NCBI GenBank assembly: GCA_045631525.1
Contig: JAZQUY010000008.1
Span: forward strand, 39,114-103,113
Reading direction: 5' to 3'
From: SIG440 sp045631525
GTDB taxonomy: Bacteria; Bacillota; Clostridia; Monoglobales; Monoglobaceae
Length of the DNA: 64,000 nt
The stretch's first letter is position 1, and every line of letters begins with the position of its first letter. The position numbers and the translations under genes were made by a program. The notes below the pieces were generated by a model that saw only the letters and a program-made list of their open reading frames with translations, did not search any database and had not been told where the DNA came from. Of the stretch, positions 51,596 to 60,809 are shown piece after piece.

Positions 51596-51937
51596 TTATA
51601 CAAGTTCCAAAACTGAAACTTCAGCAGCGTCACCGCGTCTGGGACCAACTTTGATAATTCTTGTATAACCACCGTTACGCTCAGCGTATTTGGGAGCAAT
51701 TTCACTGAACAACTTTGTAACAACGTCTTCTTTTGTGATAAACGCAAGAGCCTGACGTCTTGTGTGAAGTGTGTCCTTCTTGCCAAGTGTAATCATTTTC
51801 TCAGCCAACTTCTGAACTTCCTTAGCACGAGTGGTAGTTGTTTCAATCTTACCTACTTCGAGGAAAGAAGTTGTGAGATTTCTGAGCATTGCTATTCTCT
51901 GATCTGTGGGTCTTCCCAACTTTCTCTGGTGTGCCAT
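51596..51937 (-). CDS. rplQ: Large ribosomal subunit protein bL17
   Basis: 113 aa, starting MAHQRKLGRPTDQR, the usual N-terminus; last gene of the alpha operon. The ecfA-ecfA-ecfT-truA genes that often follow rplQ in Firmicutes are absent here; a terminator comes at once. Confidence 0.97.
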   Translation of the reverse strand: MAHQRKLGRPTDQRIAMLRNLTTSFLEVGKIETTTTRAKEVQKLAEKMITLGKKDTLHTRRQALAFITKEDVVTKLFSEIAPKYAERNGGYTRIIKVGPRRGDAAEVSVLELV

Positions 51938-51987
51938 ACTATCACCTCTTTCAATAAATCTTCACCGAAATTTTAATTTCGGGGGAA

Positions 51988-52938
51988 TTAGTCTTCGTTT
52001 GTTGCAAGAGCAAGATCCATGCTTTCAAGTTTTGCAATAACCTCTTCAAGCGACTTGCGACCAAGGTTTCTTACCTTCATCATGTCGTTTTCGCTGCGGT
52101 TTGTCAAATCCTGAACTGTGTTGATACCAGCTCTCTTCAAACAGTTGTAAGAACGCACTGAAAGGTCAAGCTCTTCGATTGTTGTCTCTAAAACCTTTTC
52201 TTTCTTGCTTTCTTCTTTCTCAATCATGATTTCTGCGTTTTTCGCACTTTCAGACAAATCAATGAAGAGATTTAAGTGTTCATTGAGTATCTTCGCGCCC
52301 AAGCTGACTGCATCAGGAGGATTGATTGTTCCATCAGTCCAAACCTCAAGAGTAAGCTTGTCATAGTCTGTTATCTGACCTACTCTGGTGTTTTCAACTG
52401 CATAGTTAACCTTCATAACAGGTGTATAAATTGAATCCACCGGAATAACGCCGATTACCGGCTGAAGAAGCTGCTTGTTTCTGTCAGCAGAAACATAGCC
52501 GCGTCCCTTGTCAATAACGATTTCCATAAAGAGTTTCGCATCTTCATTGAGCTTTGCAATATGCAAGTCACCGTTGATAATTTCAACGTCTGAATCACAT
52601 TTAATATCACGAGCGCAAATTTCGCCTGCACCCTCATGGTTGATGTAAATTGTTTTGGGACCGTCTGAATGAAGTTTAATCGCCAGCTTCTTTATGTTGA
52701 GAATAATTTCTGTAACATCCTCCGCAACACCGGGTATAGTGGAAAATTCATGCAAAATACCGTCAATCTTAACGGAATTTACAGCCACACCGGGAAGGGA
52801 TGAGAGAAGAATTCTTCTGAGCGAGTTACCCAAAGTTGTGCCGTATCCTCTTTCGAGAGGCTCTACAACAAATTTGCCGTAGCTTTCGTCTTCTGATACG
52901 TGGACACATTCAACTCTTGGCTTTTCTATTTCTATCAT
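51988..52938 (-). CDS. rpoA: RNA polymerase alpha subunit
   Basis: 316 aa. N-terminal assembly domain (LRRILLSSLPGVAV near 41-54) and C-terminal DNA/activator-binding domain (RSYNCLKRAGINTVQDL; RNLGRKSLEEVIAKL), joined by a charged linker (ESKKEK near 240). Normal length. AGGAGGG before the ATG. Confidence 0.97.
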   Translation of the reverse strand: MIEIEKPRVECVHVSEDESYGKFVVEPLERGYGTTLGNSLRRILLSSLPGVAVNSVKIDGILHEFSTIPGVAEDVTEIILNIKKLAIKLHSDGPKTIYINHEGAGEICARDIKCDSDVEIINGDLHIAKLNEDAKLFMEIVIDKGRGYVSADRNKQLLQPVIGVIPVDSIYTPVMKVNYAVENTRVGQITDYDKLTLEVWTDGTINPPDAVSLGAKILNEHLNLFIDLSESAKNAEIMIEKEESKKEKVLETTIEELDLSVRSYNCLKRAGINTVQDLTNRSENDMMKVRNLGRKSLEEVIAKLESMDLALATNED

Positions 52939-53029
52939 ATTTAGCCCTCCTACTCAATTTCTTAAACACAATGCCGCAAAAGCATCGTGATTCCGCCACA
53001 AAATAGGGCAGAAAACCGGATACAGTCTA

Positions 53030-53656
53030 TTATTTGCTGTAATACTCAACAATCAAGTGTTCTTCAATTGGAAGATCGATATCTTCTCTTTCAGCAAAAG
53101 CAACAACTCTGCCTTCAAGAGTATCTTTATTCATATCAAGCCATTTGGGAACAATTCTTGATTCTGTTGATGCGAGAACGGTGTCAAATTTTGAGCTCTG
53201 ACGGCTTGTTTCGCAAAGAGTAATTACGTCTCCAACCTTAACAAGGTAAGAAGGAATATTAACCTTCTTTCCGTTTACCAAAAAGTGTGCATGTGAAACG
53301 AGCTGTCTTGCTTCTGGTCTTGAAACTGCAAAACCAAGTCTGTAAACAACATTGTCAAGACGTCTTTCAATCAATGAAAGAAGGTTTTCACCTGTAACAC
53401 CTGCCATTTTGTTAGCCAATTCGAAGTAATGAGCGAACTGACCTTCGAGTATGCCATAAGCGCGTCTAACTTTCTGTTTTTCTCTAAGCTGAGTTCCGTA
53501 CTCAGAAAGCTTACGTCTGCCCTGACCGTGCTGACCGGGAGCATAAGCGCGTCTTGTAATAGCACATTTATCTGTATAACATCTGTCGCCCTTTAAGAAC
53601 AACTTCTGTCCTTCACGTCTGCATATTCTGCAAACTGATTCTGTATATCTAGCCAT
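53030..53656 (-). CDS. rpsD: Small ribosomal subunit protein uS4 (zinc-binding form)
   Basis: 208 aa. The N-terminus carries four cysteines (CRICRREG and CYTDKC), the C+ zinc form; S4 RNA-binding domain RRLDNVVYRLGFAVSRPEARQ near 93-113 (split RRLDNVVYRLG / ARQLVSHAHF). In Firmicutes S4 can act as a translational regulator. GGAGG before the ATG. Confidence 0.97.
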   Translation of the reverse strand: MARYTESVCRICRREGQKLFLKGDRCYTDKCAITRRAYAPGQHGQGRRKLSEYGTQLREKQKVRRAYGILEGQFAHYFELANKMAGVTGENLLSLIERRLDNVVYRLGFAVSRPEARQLVSHAHFLVNGKKVNIPSYLVKVGDVITLCETSRQSSKFDTVLASTESRIVPKWLDMNKDTLEGRVVAFAEREDIDLPIEEHLIVEYYSK

Positions 53657-53691
53657 GGTATAATTTCACCTCCTAAAATTTCCTAACCGAA

Positions 53692-54084
53692 CTATACACG
53701 TCTTCTCTTGGGGGGTCTGCAACCGTTGTGAGGAATCGGTGTAACGTCCTTAATCATATTAACCTCAAGACCTGCAACCTGAAGAGCACGGATTGCTGCT
53801 TCACGACCGCTACCAGGTCCTTTTACGTATACTTCAACATATTTGAGACCGTGTTCCATAGCAGCTTTTGCAGCTGTTTCTGCTGCCATCTGTGCTGCGA
53901 ATGGAGTGCTCTTCTTTGAACCTCTGAATCCCAAACCACCAGCTGATGCCCATGAAATAGCATTTCCTGCAACATCGGTGATTGTAACGATTGTATTGTT
54001 AAAGGTTGACTTGATATGAGCCGCACCACGTTCAATATTTTTCTTTTCTCTACGACGTCTGGTTTTCTTGACTGCCTTTGCCAT
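53692..54084 (-). CDS. rpsK: Small ribosomal subunit protein uS11
   Basis: 130 aa; C-terminal PIPHNGCRPPKRRRV is family-typical. The ATG at 54082-54084 is used; a GTG four codons earlier is part of the GGAGGTG ribosome site and is not a start. Confidence 0.97.
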   Translation of the reverse strand: MAKAVKKTRRRREKKNIERGAAHIKSTFNNTIVTITDVAGNAISWASAGGLGFRGSKKSTPFAAQMAAETAAKAAMEHGLKYVEVYVKGPGSGREAAIRALQVAGLEVNMIKDVTPIPHNGCRPPKRRRV

Positions 54085-54154
54085 AGTAAATTTCACCTCC
54101 TGATTTTAACGGAGTCTTACGAGAATCCGTAAAGACACAGTTTCAATTCAAATC

Positions 54155-54520
54155 TTATTTCTTTTTGTTGGCCATAGTCTTTCTTGGGCCTTTTCTGGTT
54201 CTTGCATTTGTCTTTGAACGCTGTCCTCTTACAGGAAGGTTTTTCCTGTGGCGAAGACCTCTGTAACAGTTGATTTCAATGAGACGCTTGATGTCGAGCG
54301 CAATATCACGACGAAGGTCACCTTCAACGTTGTATTTGTCGATCTCAGCTCTAAGGGTTGAAACCTCGTCCTCAGTCAAATCGCGAACTCTTGTGTCAGG
54401 ATTGATGCCTGTAGCAGCAAGAATCTTCTTTGATGTGGAAAGGCCTATACCGAAGATATAGGTAAGTCCAATCTCAACTCTCTTCTCATTTGGTAAGTCA
54501 ACACCTGCAATACGTGCCAT
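54155..54520 (-). CDS. rpsM: Small ribosomal subunit protein uS13
   Basis: 121 aa, starting MARIAGVDLPNEKR; the helix-two-turn-helix YIFGIGLSTSKKIL and the C-terminal RGQRSKTNARTRKGP are standard. The ATG at 54518-54520 follows GGAGGTG about ten bases downstream. The frame is open 21 codons further but has no support. Confidence 0.97.
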   Translation of the reverse strand: MARIAGVDLPNEKRVEIGLTYIFGIGLSTSKKILAATGINPDTRVRDLTEDEVSTLRAEIDKYNVEGDLRRDIALDIKRLIEINCYRGLRHRKNLPVRGQRSKTNARTRKGPRKTMANKKK

Positions 54521-54670
54521 ACTTTCATTCACCTCCGAATAATTTTTCTTTTTTGAAAAGTGTAATGCGGAGCAGAATTTCACTTACAGCGAAAATTTCG
54601 CCTTCATCAGCTTAAACAAATTGGCGTATAAGCCTGACTCTGCTCACACAAAGCTAATAATTTTTCGCTT

Positions 54671-54784
54671 TTATCCCTGTTTCTGTTTGTGACGGGGGTT
54701 TTCGCAAATAACCATAACCTTGCCTTTTCTTTTGATCACTTTGCACTTTTCACAAATAGGTTTAACTGAAGGTTGTACTTTCAT
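54671..54784 (-). CDS. rpmJ: Large ribosomal subunit protein bL36 (zinc-binding form)
   Basis: 37 aa from ATG 54782-54784 to TAA 54671-54673; MKVQPSVKPICEKC at the start, then a second CENPRH. Three Cys and one His bind zinc. AGGAGGTG before the start. First gene after the promoter at 54847-54875. Confidence 0.96.
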   Translation of the reverse strand: MKVQPSVKPICEKCKVIKRKGKVMVICENPRHKQKQG

Positions 54785-54846
54785 TGCTCCTTCACCTCCT
54801 AAAAAAGTTACGATAGCTTGTACCGAAGTCTGAAGCTAACCGATTT

Positions 54847-54875
54847 ATTATATCATCAAATTCTTCCCGTGTCAA
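54847..54875 (-). promoter_or_regulatory. Consensus sigma-A promoter of rpmJ-rpsM-rpsK-rpsD-rpoA-rplQ
   Basis: Perfect TTGACA (54870-54875) and TATAAT (54847-54852) with a 17-base spacer on the minus strand, 62 bases before rpmJ. It gives the alpha operon its own promoter in the middle of the ribosomal cluster. The remaining part of the 54785-55032 gap shows nothing else. Confidence 0.85.
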
Positions 54876-55032
54876 TACCTAATTTGAGGTAACATATTGA
54901 ATTATTTCCATAATTTTGAGGTGTTAAACCCCCCAAAAACTATGAATTTATTCCAAATCACTGTTCTTTACACAAATTTCCTCTCTGACACAAAATCGCT
55001 CATCCACAGACAGCTGTACACACATCGTCTTA

Positions 55033-55251
55033 TTATTTTGCTCTCCATGTAATTCTTCCCTTTGTCAAGTCATACGGAGAAATTTCAACCGTAACCTTGT
55101 CACCGGGTAAAATACGGATATAGTGCATTCTGAGTTTTCCTGAAATGTGTGCCAGAATTTTGTGGCCGTTTTCAAGCTCTACCTGAAACATCGCATTCGG
55201 GAGCGCCTCAAGCACTGTTCCTTCTATTTCCAAAACATCTTCCTTTGCCAC
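55033..55251 (-). CDS. infA: Translation initiation factor IF-1
   Basis: 72-aa S1/OB-fold protein (MAKEDVLEIEGTV at start; SPYDLTKGRITWR at end), binds the ribosomal A site during initiation. GGAGGTG before the ATG. Between the KOW gene and rpmJ as in most Clostridia. Confidence 0.97.
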   Translation of the reverse strand: MAKEDVLEIEGTVLEALPNAMFQVELENGHKILAHISGKLRMHYIRILPGDKVTVEISPYDLTKGRITWRAK

Positions 55252-55303
55252 TTTTCTTCACCTCCTTTAAAATATAAATCTATAAACCAAAGGGCAAAAA
55301 CCC

Positions 55304-55582
55304 TTAAGCATTTATTTCTTCTTCAATTTCGGCAATCGCTCTGCGGAGCTCGGTGTTTGTAACCTTGCCCTCTTCAGAAAGCTTTGCTTCTATATATTCG
55401 CTTCTTTTTCCAACAGCCTTTATGTGCTTATTCTTTTTCTTTTTTGGCTTATCCGATTTGTGCAAATCTCCATCACAGATATAAGCAAAATTTTCCTCGG
55501 TGGCTACCACAATATAATGCCCGCCGCTGTCTCTTCCCATTTTCGAGAAGACCACATCACCAATACTGAATTTTTCTTCCAT
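55304..55582 (-). CDS. KOW-domain RNA-binding protein (L14e-like)
   Basis: 92 aa. KOW-like SH3 fold at 5-38 (IGDVVFSKMGRDSGGHYIVVA), then a lysine run (KPKKKKNKH) and a C-terminal helix. Genes of this type stand between map and infA in many Clostridia; the role is probably ribosomal or RNA-binding but is unproven. Confidence 0.88.
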   Translation of the reverse strand: MEEKFSIGDVVFSKMGRDSGGHYIVVATEENFAYICDGDLHKSDKPKKKKNKHIKAVGKRSEYIEAKLSEEGKVTNTELRRAIAEIEEEINA

Positions 55583-55610
55583 TATACTTTACACCTCATA
55601 GTAATTTCGA

Positions 55611-56363
55611 TTATTCACACAAAGTAAGAATATACGGTTCACCGTTAGTGATAAGAACAGTATTTTCATAATGCGCAGAAAGCTTTCCGTCAGCGGTATA
55701 AACTGTCCAGTCATCATCGCCCACAAAAATTTCACGGCTTCCCTGATTTACCATAGGCTCAATAGCCAGACACATTCCCGGGCGAAGTCTTACGCCACGA
55801 TGCCGTGGGTCAAAGTAATTGGGAATTTCAGGGTCTTCATGAAGCTGATGGCCAATTCCGTGTCCACAGTATTCGCGTAGTACAGTGAAACCATTTTTTT
55901 CAGCTATTCTTTGAACTTCAGCCGAAATATCCGAAACACGATAACCCTCTTTTGCGAACTTTATGCCTTCAAAAAAGCTTTCTTTAGTCACATCAATAAG
56001 TTTTTGTGCCTCTGCTGAAATTTCACCGACACCCACAGTTCTTGCAGCATCACCGTGATAGCCTTTGAAGCACGCACCCACATCAAAGCTGACAATATCG
56101 CCCTCTTTGAGAATTCTTTTTGACGGGATCCCGTGAATTACCTCATCATTGACGCTTATGCAAACGCTACCAGGAAACCCACCATAGCCCTTAAAAGACG
56201 GAATGCATCCGTTATCCCTGATATATTTTTCAGCGGCTCTGTCAAGCTCAAGTGTTGAAATACCTGGTTTAACCAATTTTTCAAGGAGCTTAAGGGTTTC
56301 ACCGGTCACCTTGCCTGCTGTCTTCATATATTCAATTTCGGTTTTGGATTTGATTGTTACCAT
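55611..56363 (-). CDS. map: Methionine aminopeptidase type I
   Basis: 250 aa. Removes N-terminal Met from new proteins. Metal ligands: Asp in SFDVGACFKGYHGDAARTVGV (two Asp, near 90-110; split SFDVGA / HGDAART), His in EYCGHGIGH (near 163-171), Glu in AIEPMV and the last Glu in SAHYENTV. No N-terminal zinc-finger extension. Confidence 0.97.
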   Translation of the reverse strand: MVTIKSKTEIEYMKTAGKVTGETLKLLEKLVKPGISTLELDRAAEKYIRDNGCIPSFKGYGGFPGSVCISVNDEVIHGIPSKRILKEGDIVSFDVGACFKGYHGDAARTVGVGEISAEAQKLIDVTKESFFEGIKFAKEGYRVSDISAEVQRIAEKNGFTVLREYCGHGIGHQLHEDPEIPNYFDPRHRGVRLRPGMCLAIEPMVNQGSREIFVGDDDWTVYTADGKLSAHYENTVLITNGEPYILTLCE

Positions 56364-56412
56364 ATTTAACTCTCCGACGTTTTAAACCTTATGGGGTTCG
56401 ATTTCAACCTGT

Positions 56413-57045
56413 TTAATCCTCAAGGGCCTTGAGAACAACAGCTGTTGTATCTGCAATTCCCTCCTGACCAATAGCGGTTTTAAGAATTCCTCGGTCAGCA
56501 TAGAACTTTTTGAGAGGCGCGGTCTGCTTGTAATATGTGACAAGACGGTCTTTTATAACCTCCGGCTTGTCGTCTTCACGTGTGGTAAGAGCACCGCCAC
56601 AATTGTCACAAACGCCTGGTGTTTGAGGCTTTTTATGTTCCTCGTGGTAGGAGCTTCCACATTTTTTGCATTCAAGTCTTCCTGAAAGTCTTTCAATAAT
56701 TTTTTCGTCTTCAACCTCAATGGTCAAAACCTTATCTATCTCAATGCCGGCTTTATCAAGAGCCTCTGCCTGAGCGATGTTTCTTGGAAAACCGTCAAGG
56801 ATAAAACCTGCCTTGCAGTCATCTTCCTTAAGTCTTTTTTTAACAATATCTATCATCACTTCGTCCGGAACAAACTTTCCGTCGTTGATGTAATTTTCAG
56901 CAATTTTCCCTAAGTTTGTACCATCCGCAATATTTTTTCTAAGGATTGCACCTGTTGATATTGTCGGAATATCAAAGTGCTTGCTAAGGATCTCGGCCTG
57001 GGTTCCCTTTCCCGCGCCGGGTGCTGCCAAAATAATAAGTTTCAT
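56413..57045 (-). CDS. adk: Adenylate kinase (zinc LID)
   Basis: 210 aa. P-loop GAPGAGKGT (7-15), NMP-binding region, and a LID with four cysteines (CKKCGSSYH and CDNCGG, near 126-150), the zinc-binding form common in Gram-positives. DGFPRN motif near 84. GGGGT before the ATG, about eight bases upstream. Confidence 0.97.
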   Translation of the reverse strand: MKLIILAAPGAGKGTQAEILSKHFDIPTISTGAILRKNIADGTNLGKIAENYINDGKFVPDEVMIDIVKKRLKEDDCKAGFILDGFPRNIAQAEALDKAGIEIDKVLTIEVEDEKIIERLSGRLECKKCGSSYHEEHKKPQTPGVCDNCGGALTTREDDKPEVIKDRLVTYYKQTAPLKKFYADRGILKTAIGQEGIADTTAVVLKALED

Positions 57046-57214
57046 TTTTATTTACCCCTTAATTTTGTCATTAACTAAATCTGACATTAAAATTTTAACC
57101 CCTAATGAGCTTTTAACTCACATAATCCTAAAAACTCCACAAGGGGCTACCCGGATGATAAAGTCACACCCACGGGCATCCCCTGTAAAGCCACGGAGCA
57201 AATGCTCCAAAAAA
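57046..57214 (-). other. Structured spacer between secY and adk
   Basis: 169 bases with no gene. It holds a hairpin GGAGC-AAAT-GCTCC (57195-57208) and a larger paired element: GGGG (57143-57146) with CCCC (57180-57183), and CCCG (57150-57153) with CGGG (57173-57176). Most other gaps in this operon are far shorter. It may be a regulatory leader for adk-map or a dispersed repeat. Confidence 0.4.
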
Positions 57215-58498
57215 TTATTCTAAAAATCCTTTATAATGTCTCATAAGCATCTGTGATTCAAGCTGATTTACTGTTTCAAGAGCAACACCAACCACGATGA
57301 GTAATGATGTTCCGCCTATTGAGAAATTGTTTATCTTCAGTCCGTAGTTCATAAAAATCGGAATGATAGCAATTATCGCAAGGAAGATAGCTCCTGCCAA
57401 TGTAATCTTCGAAAGCACACGACTTATGAAATCTGATGTAGGACGGCCCGGACGGATACCCGGGATAAATCCTCCGTTCTTCTTCATATTGTTTGCCATT
57501 TCAATTGGATTGAACTGAATAGCTGTGTAGAAATATGTGAAGAAGATAATAAGGAAGAAATAAAGAACTGCATATGCCCAGTGATTTGGTGAGAACACCT
57601 TGAGGAATCCTCCCCAAAAACCTGCATCACCAGCCTGAACGCCGAAGAATGATGCGATTGTTGCAGGGAATGCCATGATTGACATAGCAAAGATAACAGG
57701 AATAACACCTGCAGATGCAACCTTAATCGGAATATGAGTGCTCTGTCCGCCGTACATTTTTCTGCCTACAACACGCTTTGCGTACTGAACAGAAATTCTT
57801 CTTTCAGCATTGTTCATAGCAACAACGAAGGCCACAACAGCCAGTGCTACAATTACCAGAAGGATTGCTCCAACAACGCCCATTGTTCCGTTCATCATAT
57901 ACTGATAAAGTGATGTAACAGCAGTGGGACCGCTTGAAATGATACCCGCAAAGATTATAAGCGAGATACCGTTACCAACACCTTTTTCGGTAATCTGTTC
58001 ACCAAGCCACATAAGGAATGCTGTACCTGCTGAGAGAGTAATAACGATTACGACAGCCGGCCAGAAGCCAGTCATTGTAACAGCGTTGTAGCTCTTGAGC
58101 AGGAAATAAAGTCCTGTAGCCTGAATAAGTGCCAAAACAACAGTTGCCACTCTCTGAATCTCAGCAATTTTCTTTCTGCCTTCTTCGCCTTCCTTCTGAA
58201 GTCTCTCAAGTGCGGGAATAGCCACACAGAGAAGCTGCATAATAATGGAAGCGTTGATATAAGGCGTAATACTCATTGCGAAAATGGTTGTATTCTGGAA
58301 CGCACCACCTGACACCAAATCGATGAAGCCAAAAAGTGAATTGTTTGTGCTTTCAAACATCATTTTGAGCTGTGACGGGTCAAGCAGCGGAACAGGAATA
58401 ACAGAACCAAGTCTGAAAATGATAATCATACCGAGGGTATAAAGGATTTTCTTTCTCAGGTCTGCAATTTTCCATGCATTCCTAATTGTTTCAAACAT
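57215..58498 (-). CDS. secY: Protein translocase subunit SecY
   Basis: 427-aa, ten-helix channel subunit of the Sec translocon. N-terminal KILYTLGMIIIFRLGSVIPVP and ALERLQKEGEEGRKKIAE-type loop (split ERLQKEGEEGRKK) are typical. The start directly follows the rplO stop. Confidence 0.97.
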   Translation of the reverse strand: MFETIRNAWKIADLRKKILYTLGMIIIFRLGSVIPVPLLDPSQLKMMFESTNNSLFGFIDLVSGGAFQNTTIFAMSITPYINASIIMQLLCVAIPALERLQKEGEEGRKKIAEIQRVATVVLALIQATGLYFLLKSYNAVTMTGFWPAVVIVITLSAGTAFLMWLGEQITEKGVGNGISLIIFAGIISSGPTAVTSLYQYMMNGTMGVVGAILLVIVALAVVAFVVAMNNAERRISVQYAKRVVGRKMYGGQSTHIPIKVASAGVIPVIFAMSIMAFPATIASFFGVQAGDAGFWGGFLKVFSPNHWAYAVLYFFLIIFFTYFYTAIQFNPIEMANNMKKNGGFIPGIRPGRPTSDFISRVLSKITLAGAIFLAIIAIIPIFMNYGLKINNFSIGGTSLLIVVGVALETVNQLESQMLMRHYKGFLE

Positions 58499-58936
58499 TT
58501 ATACCACCTCAACCTTTCCACCGGCAGCAACAATCTTTTCTTCTGCTGTTTTGCTGAATCTTTTAGCCTTAACTGTGAAAGCTTTGTTAACTTCACCGCG
58601 ACCAAGGAAAACAACTCCATCACAAACCTTTGAAATGATGCCGTTTTCTTTGAGCACTTCAGCAGTAACTTCGCTGCAGTCCAGCTTGTTAAGAACTTCT
58701 ACGTTAACAGAAACGAATTCCTTTGCAAAAATATTTGTAAAGCCACGTTTTGGAAGTCTTCTGTAGATAGGCATCTGACCACCTTCAAAACCGGGACGAA
58801 CACCGCCGCCGCTGCGGGCATTCTGACCTTTGTGGCCTCTGCCTGCTGTTTTGCCATTACCGCTACCGTGACCTCTGCCTACTCTGAATCTATCTTTCTT
58901 TGAGCCTTCGCTCGGAGATAATTCATGAAGTTTCAT
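58499..58936 (-). CDS. rplO: Large ribosomal subunit protein uL15
   Basis: 145 aa; MKLHELSPSEGSKKDR at the start and GGGVRPGFEGGQMP near 45-58. The ATG at 58934-58936 is used; the GTG three codons upstream is part of the GGAGGTG ribosome site. Confidence 0.97.
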   Translation of the reverse strand: MKLHELSPSEGSKKDRFRVGRGHGSGNGKTAGRGHKGQNARSGGGVRPGFEGGQMPIYRRLPKRGFTNIFAKEFVSVNVEVLNKLDCSEVTAEVLKENGIISKVCDGVVFLGRGEVNKAFTVKAKRFSKTAEEKIVAAGGKVEVV

Positions 58937-58986
58937 TGAGTACACCTCCTCTTTAAATTATAAAATCAATACTTTGAAGCGAAAAT

Positions 58987-59169
58987 TTACGCCTCTTCAA
59001 CCGAAACCAGATGAGAAACTTTGAAAATCATACCTCTGATCTGAGGATTGTCAGGTTTCTCAACGCACATATGAAGCTTTCGAAGTCCAAGAGCTTCAAC
59101 TGTAGCAATCTGATCCTTTTTGCAACCAATTGTACTTTTTACAAGTGTTACTTTCAATGTGTTAGCCAA
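58987..59169 (-). CDS. rpmD: Large ribosomal subunit protein uL30
   Basis: 60 aa, MANTLKVTLVKSTIG at start; LGLRKLHMCVEKPDNPQIRGM is family-typical (seen as LGLRKL and NPQIRGM). AGGAGG before the ATG. Confidence 0.96.
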   Translation of the reverse strand: MANTLKVTLVKSTIGCKKDQIATVEALGLRKLHMCVEKPDNPQIRGMIFKVSHLVSVEEA

Positions 59170-59205
59170 GGAAAAAACCTCCTATCTCTCTTGGTCGTAA
59201 ACTAC

Positions 59206-59736
59206 TTAACCCAAAATTTCTTCGGGCTTTTTGCCTCTGAGCTTTGCAACATCTTCAATGCTCTTAAGAGCAGCGAGAGCCTGAACGGTTGCAGATACAA
59301 CGTTCTTGGGGTTGTTGCTTCTGAGACATTTTGTTCTGATATCACGGATACCGGCAAGTTCCAAAACCGCACGCGCGGGACCACCGGCGATAACACCAGT
59401 ACCTTCTGCAGCGGGCTTGAGAAGAACTCTTCCTGCGCCGAATTCACCGATGATTTCATGAGGAATAGTAGTTTTAACCATGGGAACAGTGATCATATTT
59501 TTCTTAGCTTCGTCGATAGCCTTGCGGATTGCATCCGGAACTTCGGCTGCCTTACCCATGCCATAACCAACATGACCGTTCTCGTCACCAACAACTACGA
59601 GGGCGCTGAATCTGCTTGTTCTACCACCCTTAACAGTCTTTGATACACGATTAAGAGAAACTACTTTTTCCTTTATGTCAAGCGTACTTGCATCAATACG
59701 CTCTTGCTTTTTTGTTATCTCTACTCTTTCTGCCAT
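59206..59736 (-). CDS. rpsE: Small ribosomal subunit protein uS5
   Basis: 176 aa; dsRNA-binding-like N-terminal domain (VSLNRVSKTVKGGRTSRFSA, residues 27-46) and C-terminal domain with GVIAGGPARAVLELAGI. Normal length. Confidence 0.97.
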   Translation of the reverse strand: MAERVEITKKQERIDASTLDIKEKVVSLNRVSKTVKGGRTSRFSALVVVGDENGHVGYGMGKAAEVPDAIRKAIDEAKKNMITVPMVKTTIPHEIIGEFGAGRVLLKPAAEGTGVIAGGPARAVLELAGIRDIRTKCLRSNNPKNVVSATVQALAALKSIEDVAKLRGKKPEEILG

Positions 59737-59788
59737 TGTGTGTTTTCACCTCTTTCAATTTAATTGACAATTTTGTCTTTGCAAAATA

Positions 59789-60151
59789 TTAGAATTCCAA
59801 ACCGCCTTCACGAGCACCTGCAGCAAGTTCTGCAACTCTGCCGTGATAAACATATCCGCCTCTGTCGAAAACAACAGTTTTGATGTTTGCTTCCAATGCT
59901 TTCTTTGCAACAGACATTCCAACCGCTTTAGCAGCATCTTTGTTGCCACCGTAGTTTGCCTTGAGGTCAGCGTCAAGTGTTGATGCTGAAACCAAAGTCT
60001 TGCCGGTTGTATCGTCAATAATCTGTGCGTATATATTTTTGAGACTTCTGTAAACGCAAAGTCTTGGCACATCAGTTGTTCCTGAAACTTTTTTACGAAC
60101 TCTTGCGTGTCTTGCGCGTCTAGCCTCTTCGCTACTTTTTCTTTTAATCAT
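59789..60151 (-). CDS. rplR: Large ribosomal subunit protein uL18
   Basis: 120 aa, starting MIKRKSSEEARRARHARVR. The ATG at 60149-60151 stands nine bases after AGGAGGTG; upstream in-frame codons are inside the ribosome site. C-terminal YHGRVAELAAGAREGGLEF is typical. Confidence 0.97.
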   Translation of the reverse strand: MIKRKSSEEARRARHARVRKKVSGTTDVPRLCVYRSLKNIYAQIIDDTTGKTLVSASTLDADLKANYGGNKDAAKAVGMSVAKKALEANIKTVVFDRGGYVYHGRVAELAAGAREGGLEF

Positions 60152-60243
60152 TTTAAATTGCACCTCCTTGCGGTTTAGTGTAAATATACCTCAAATAAGT
60201 TATTTCCTAAGATACAATAGGCATAGGACTAAGTAAAAATATT

Positions 60244-60792
60244 TTATTTCTTCTTAGAACCTGTCTTACCTTCTTTTCTTCTGATAACTTCTTCAACGTA
60301 CTTGATACCTTTACCCTTATAAGGTTCAGGCGGTCTCTTTTCTCTTACCTGTGCGGCAAACTGACCAACCTTCTGCTTGTCATAACCTGAAATGATAATC
60401 TGGTTAGGCTGAGGAACATCGATTTTTATGCCGTCGATTTCTTCCATTTCAACCTGATGTGAATAACCAAGGTTTAAAACCAGCTTGTTGCCCTGTTTTG
60501 CAGCTCTGTAACCAACACCGTTGATTTCAAGCTGCTTCTGATAGCCTTCAGAAACACCTGTAACCATGTTAGCGATAAGAGTTCTTGTAAGGCCGTGGAG
60601 AGCTCTGTGTTCTTTCTGGTCTGAAGGACGTTCAACAACGATAGTGTCACCGTCTTTTTTGATTGTCATATCAGCAGACATTGTCTGAACCAAAGTTCCT
60701 TTTGCGCCTTTAACTGTAATTTCATTGTTTGCACCTATTGTAACATCAACACCCTGAGGTATTGTGATAGGCTGCTTTCCTATACGAGACAT
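60244..60792 (-). CDS. rplF: Large ribosomal subunit protein uL6
   Basis: 182 aa; MSRIGKQPITIPQGV at start, and the C-terminal RPPEPYKGKGIKYVEE motif (near 153-168). GGAGG before the ATG. Confidence 0.97.
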   Translation of the reverse strand: MSRIGKQPITIPQGVDVTIGANNEITVKGAKGTLVQTMSADMTIKKDGDTIVVERPSDQKEHRALHGLTRTLIANMVTGVSEGYQKQLEINGVGYRAAKQGNKLVLNLGYSHQVEMEEIDGIKIDVPQPNQIIISGYDKQKVGQFAAQVREKRPPEPYKGKGIKYVEEVIRRKEGKTGSKKK

Positions 60793-60809
60793 AGTTTATT
60801 CCTCCTTCC

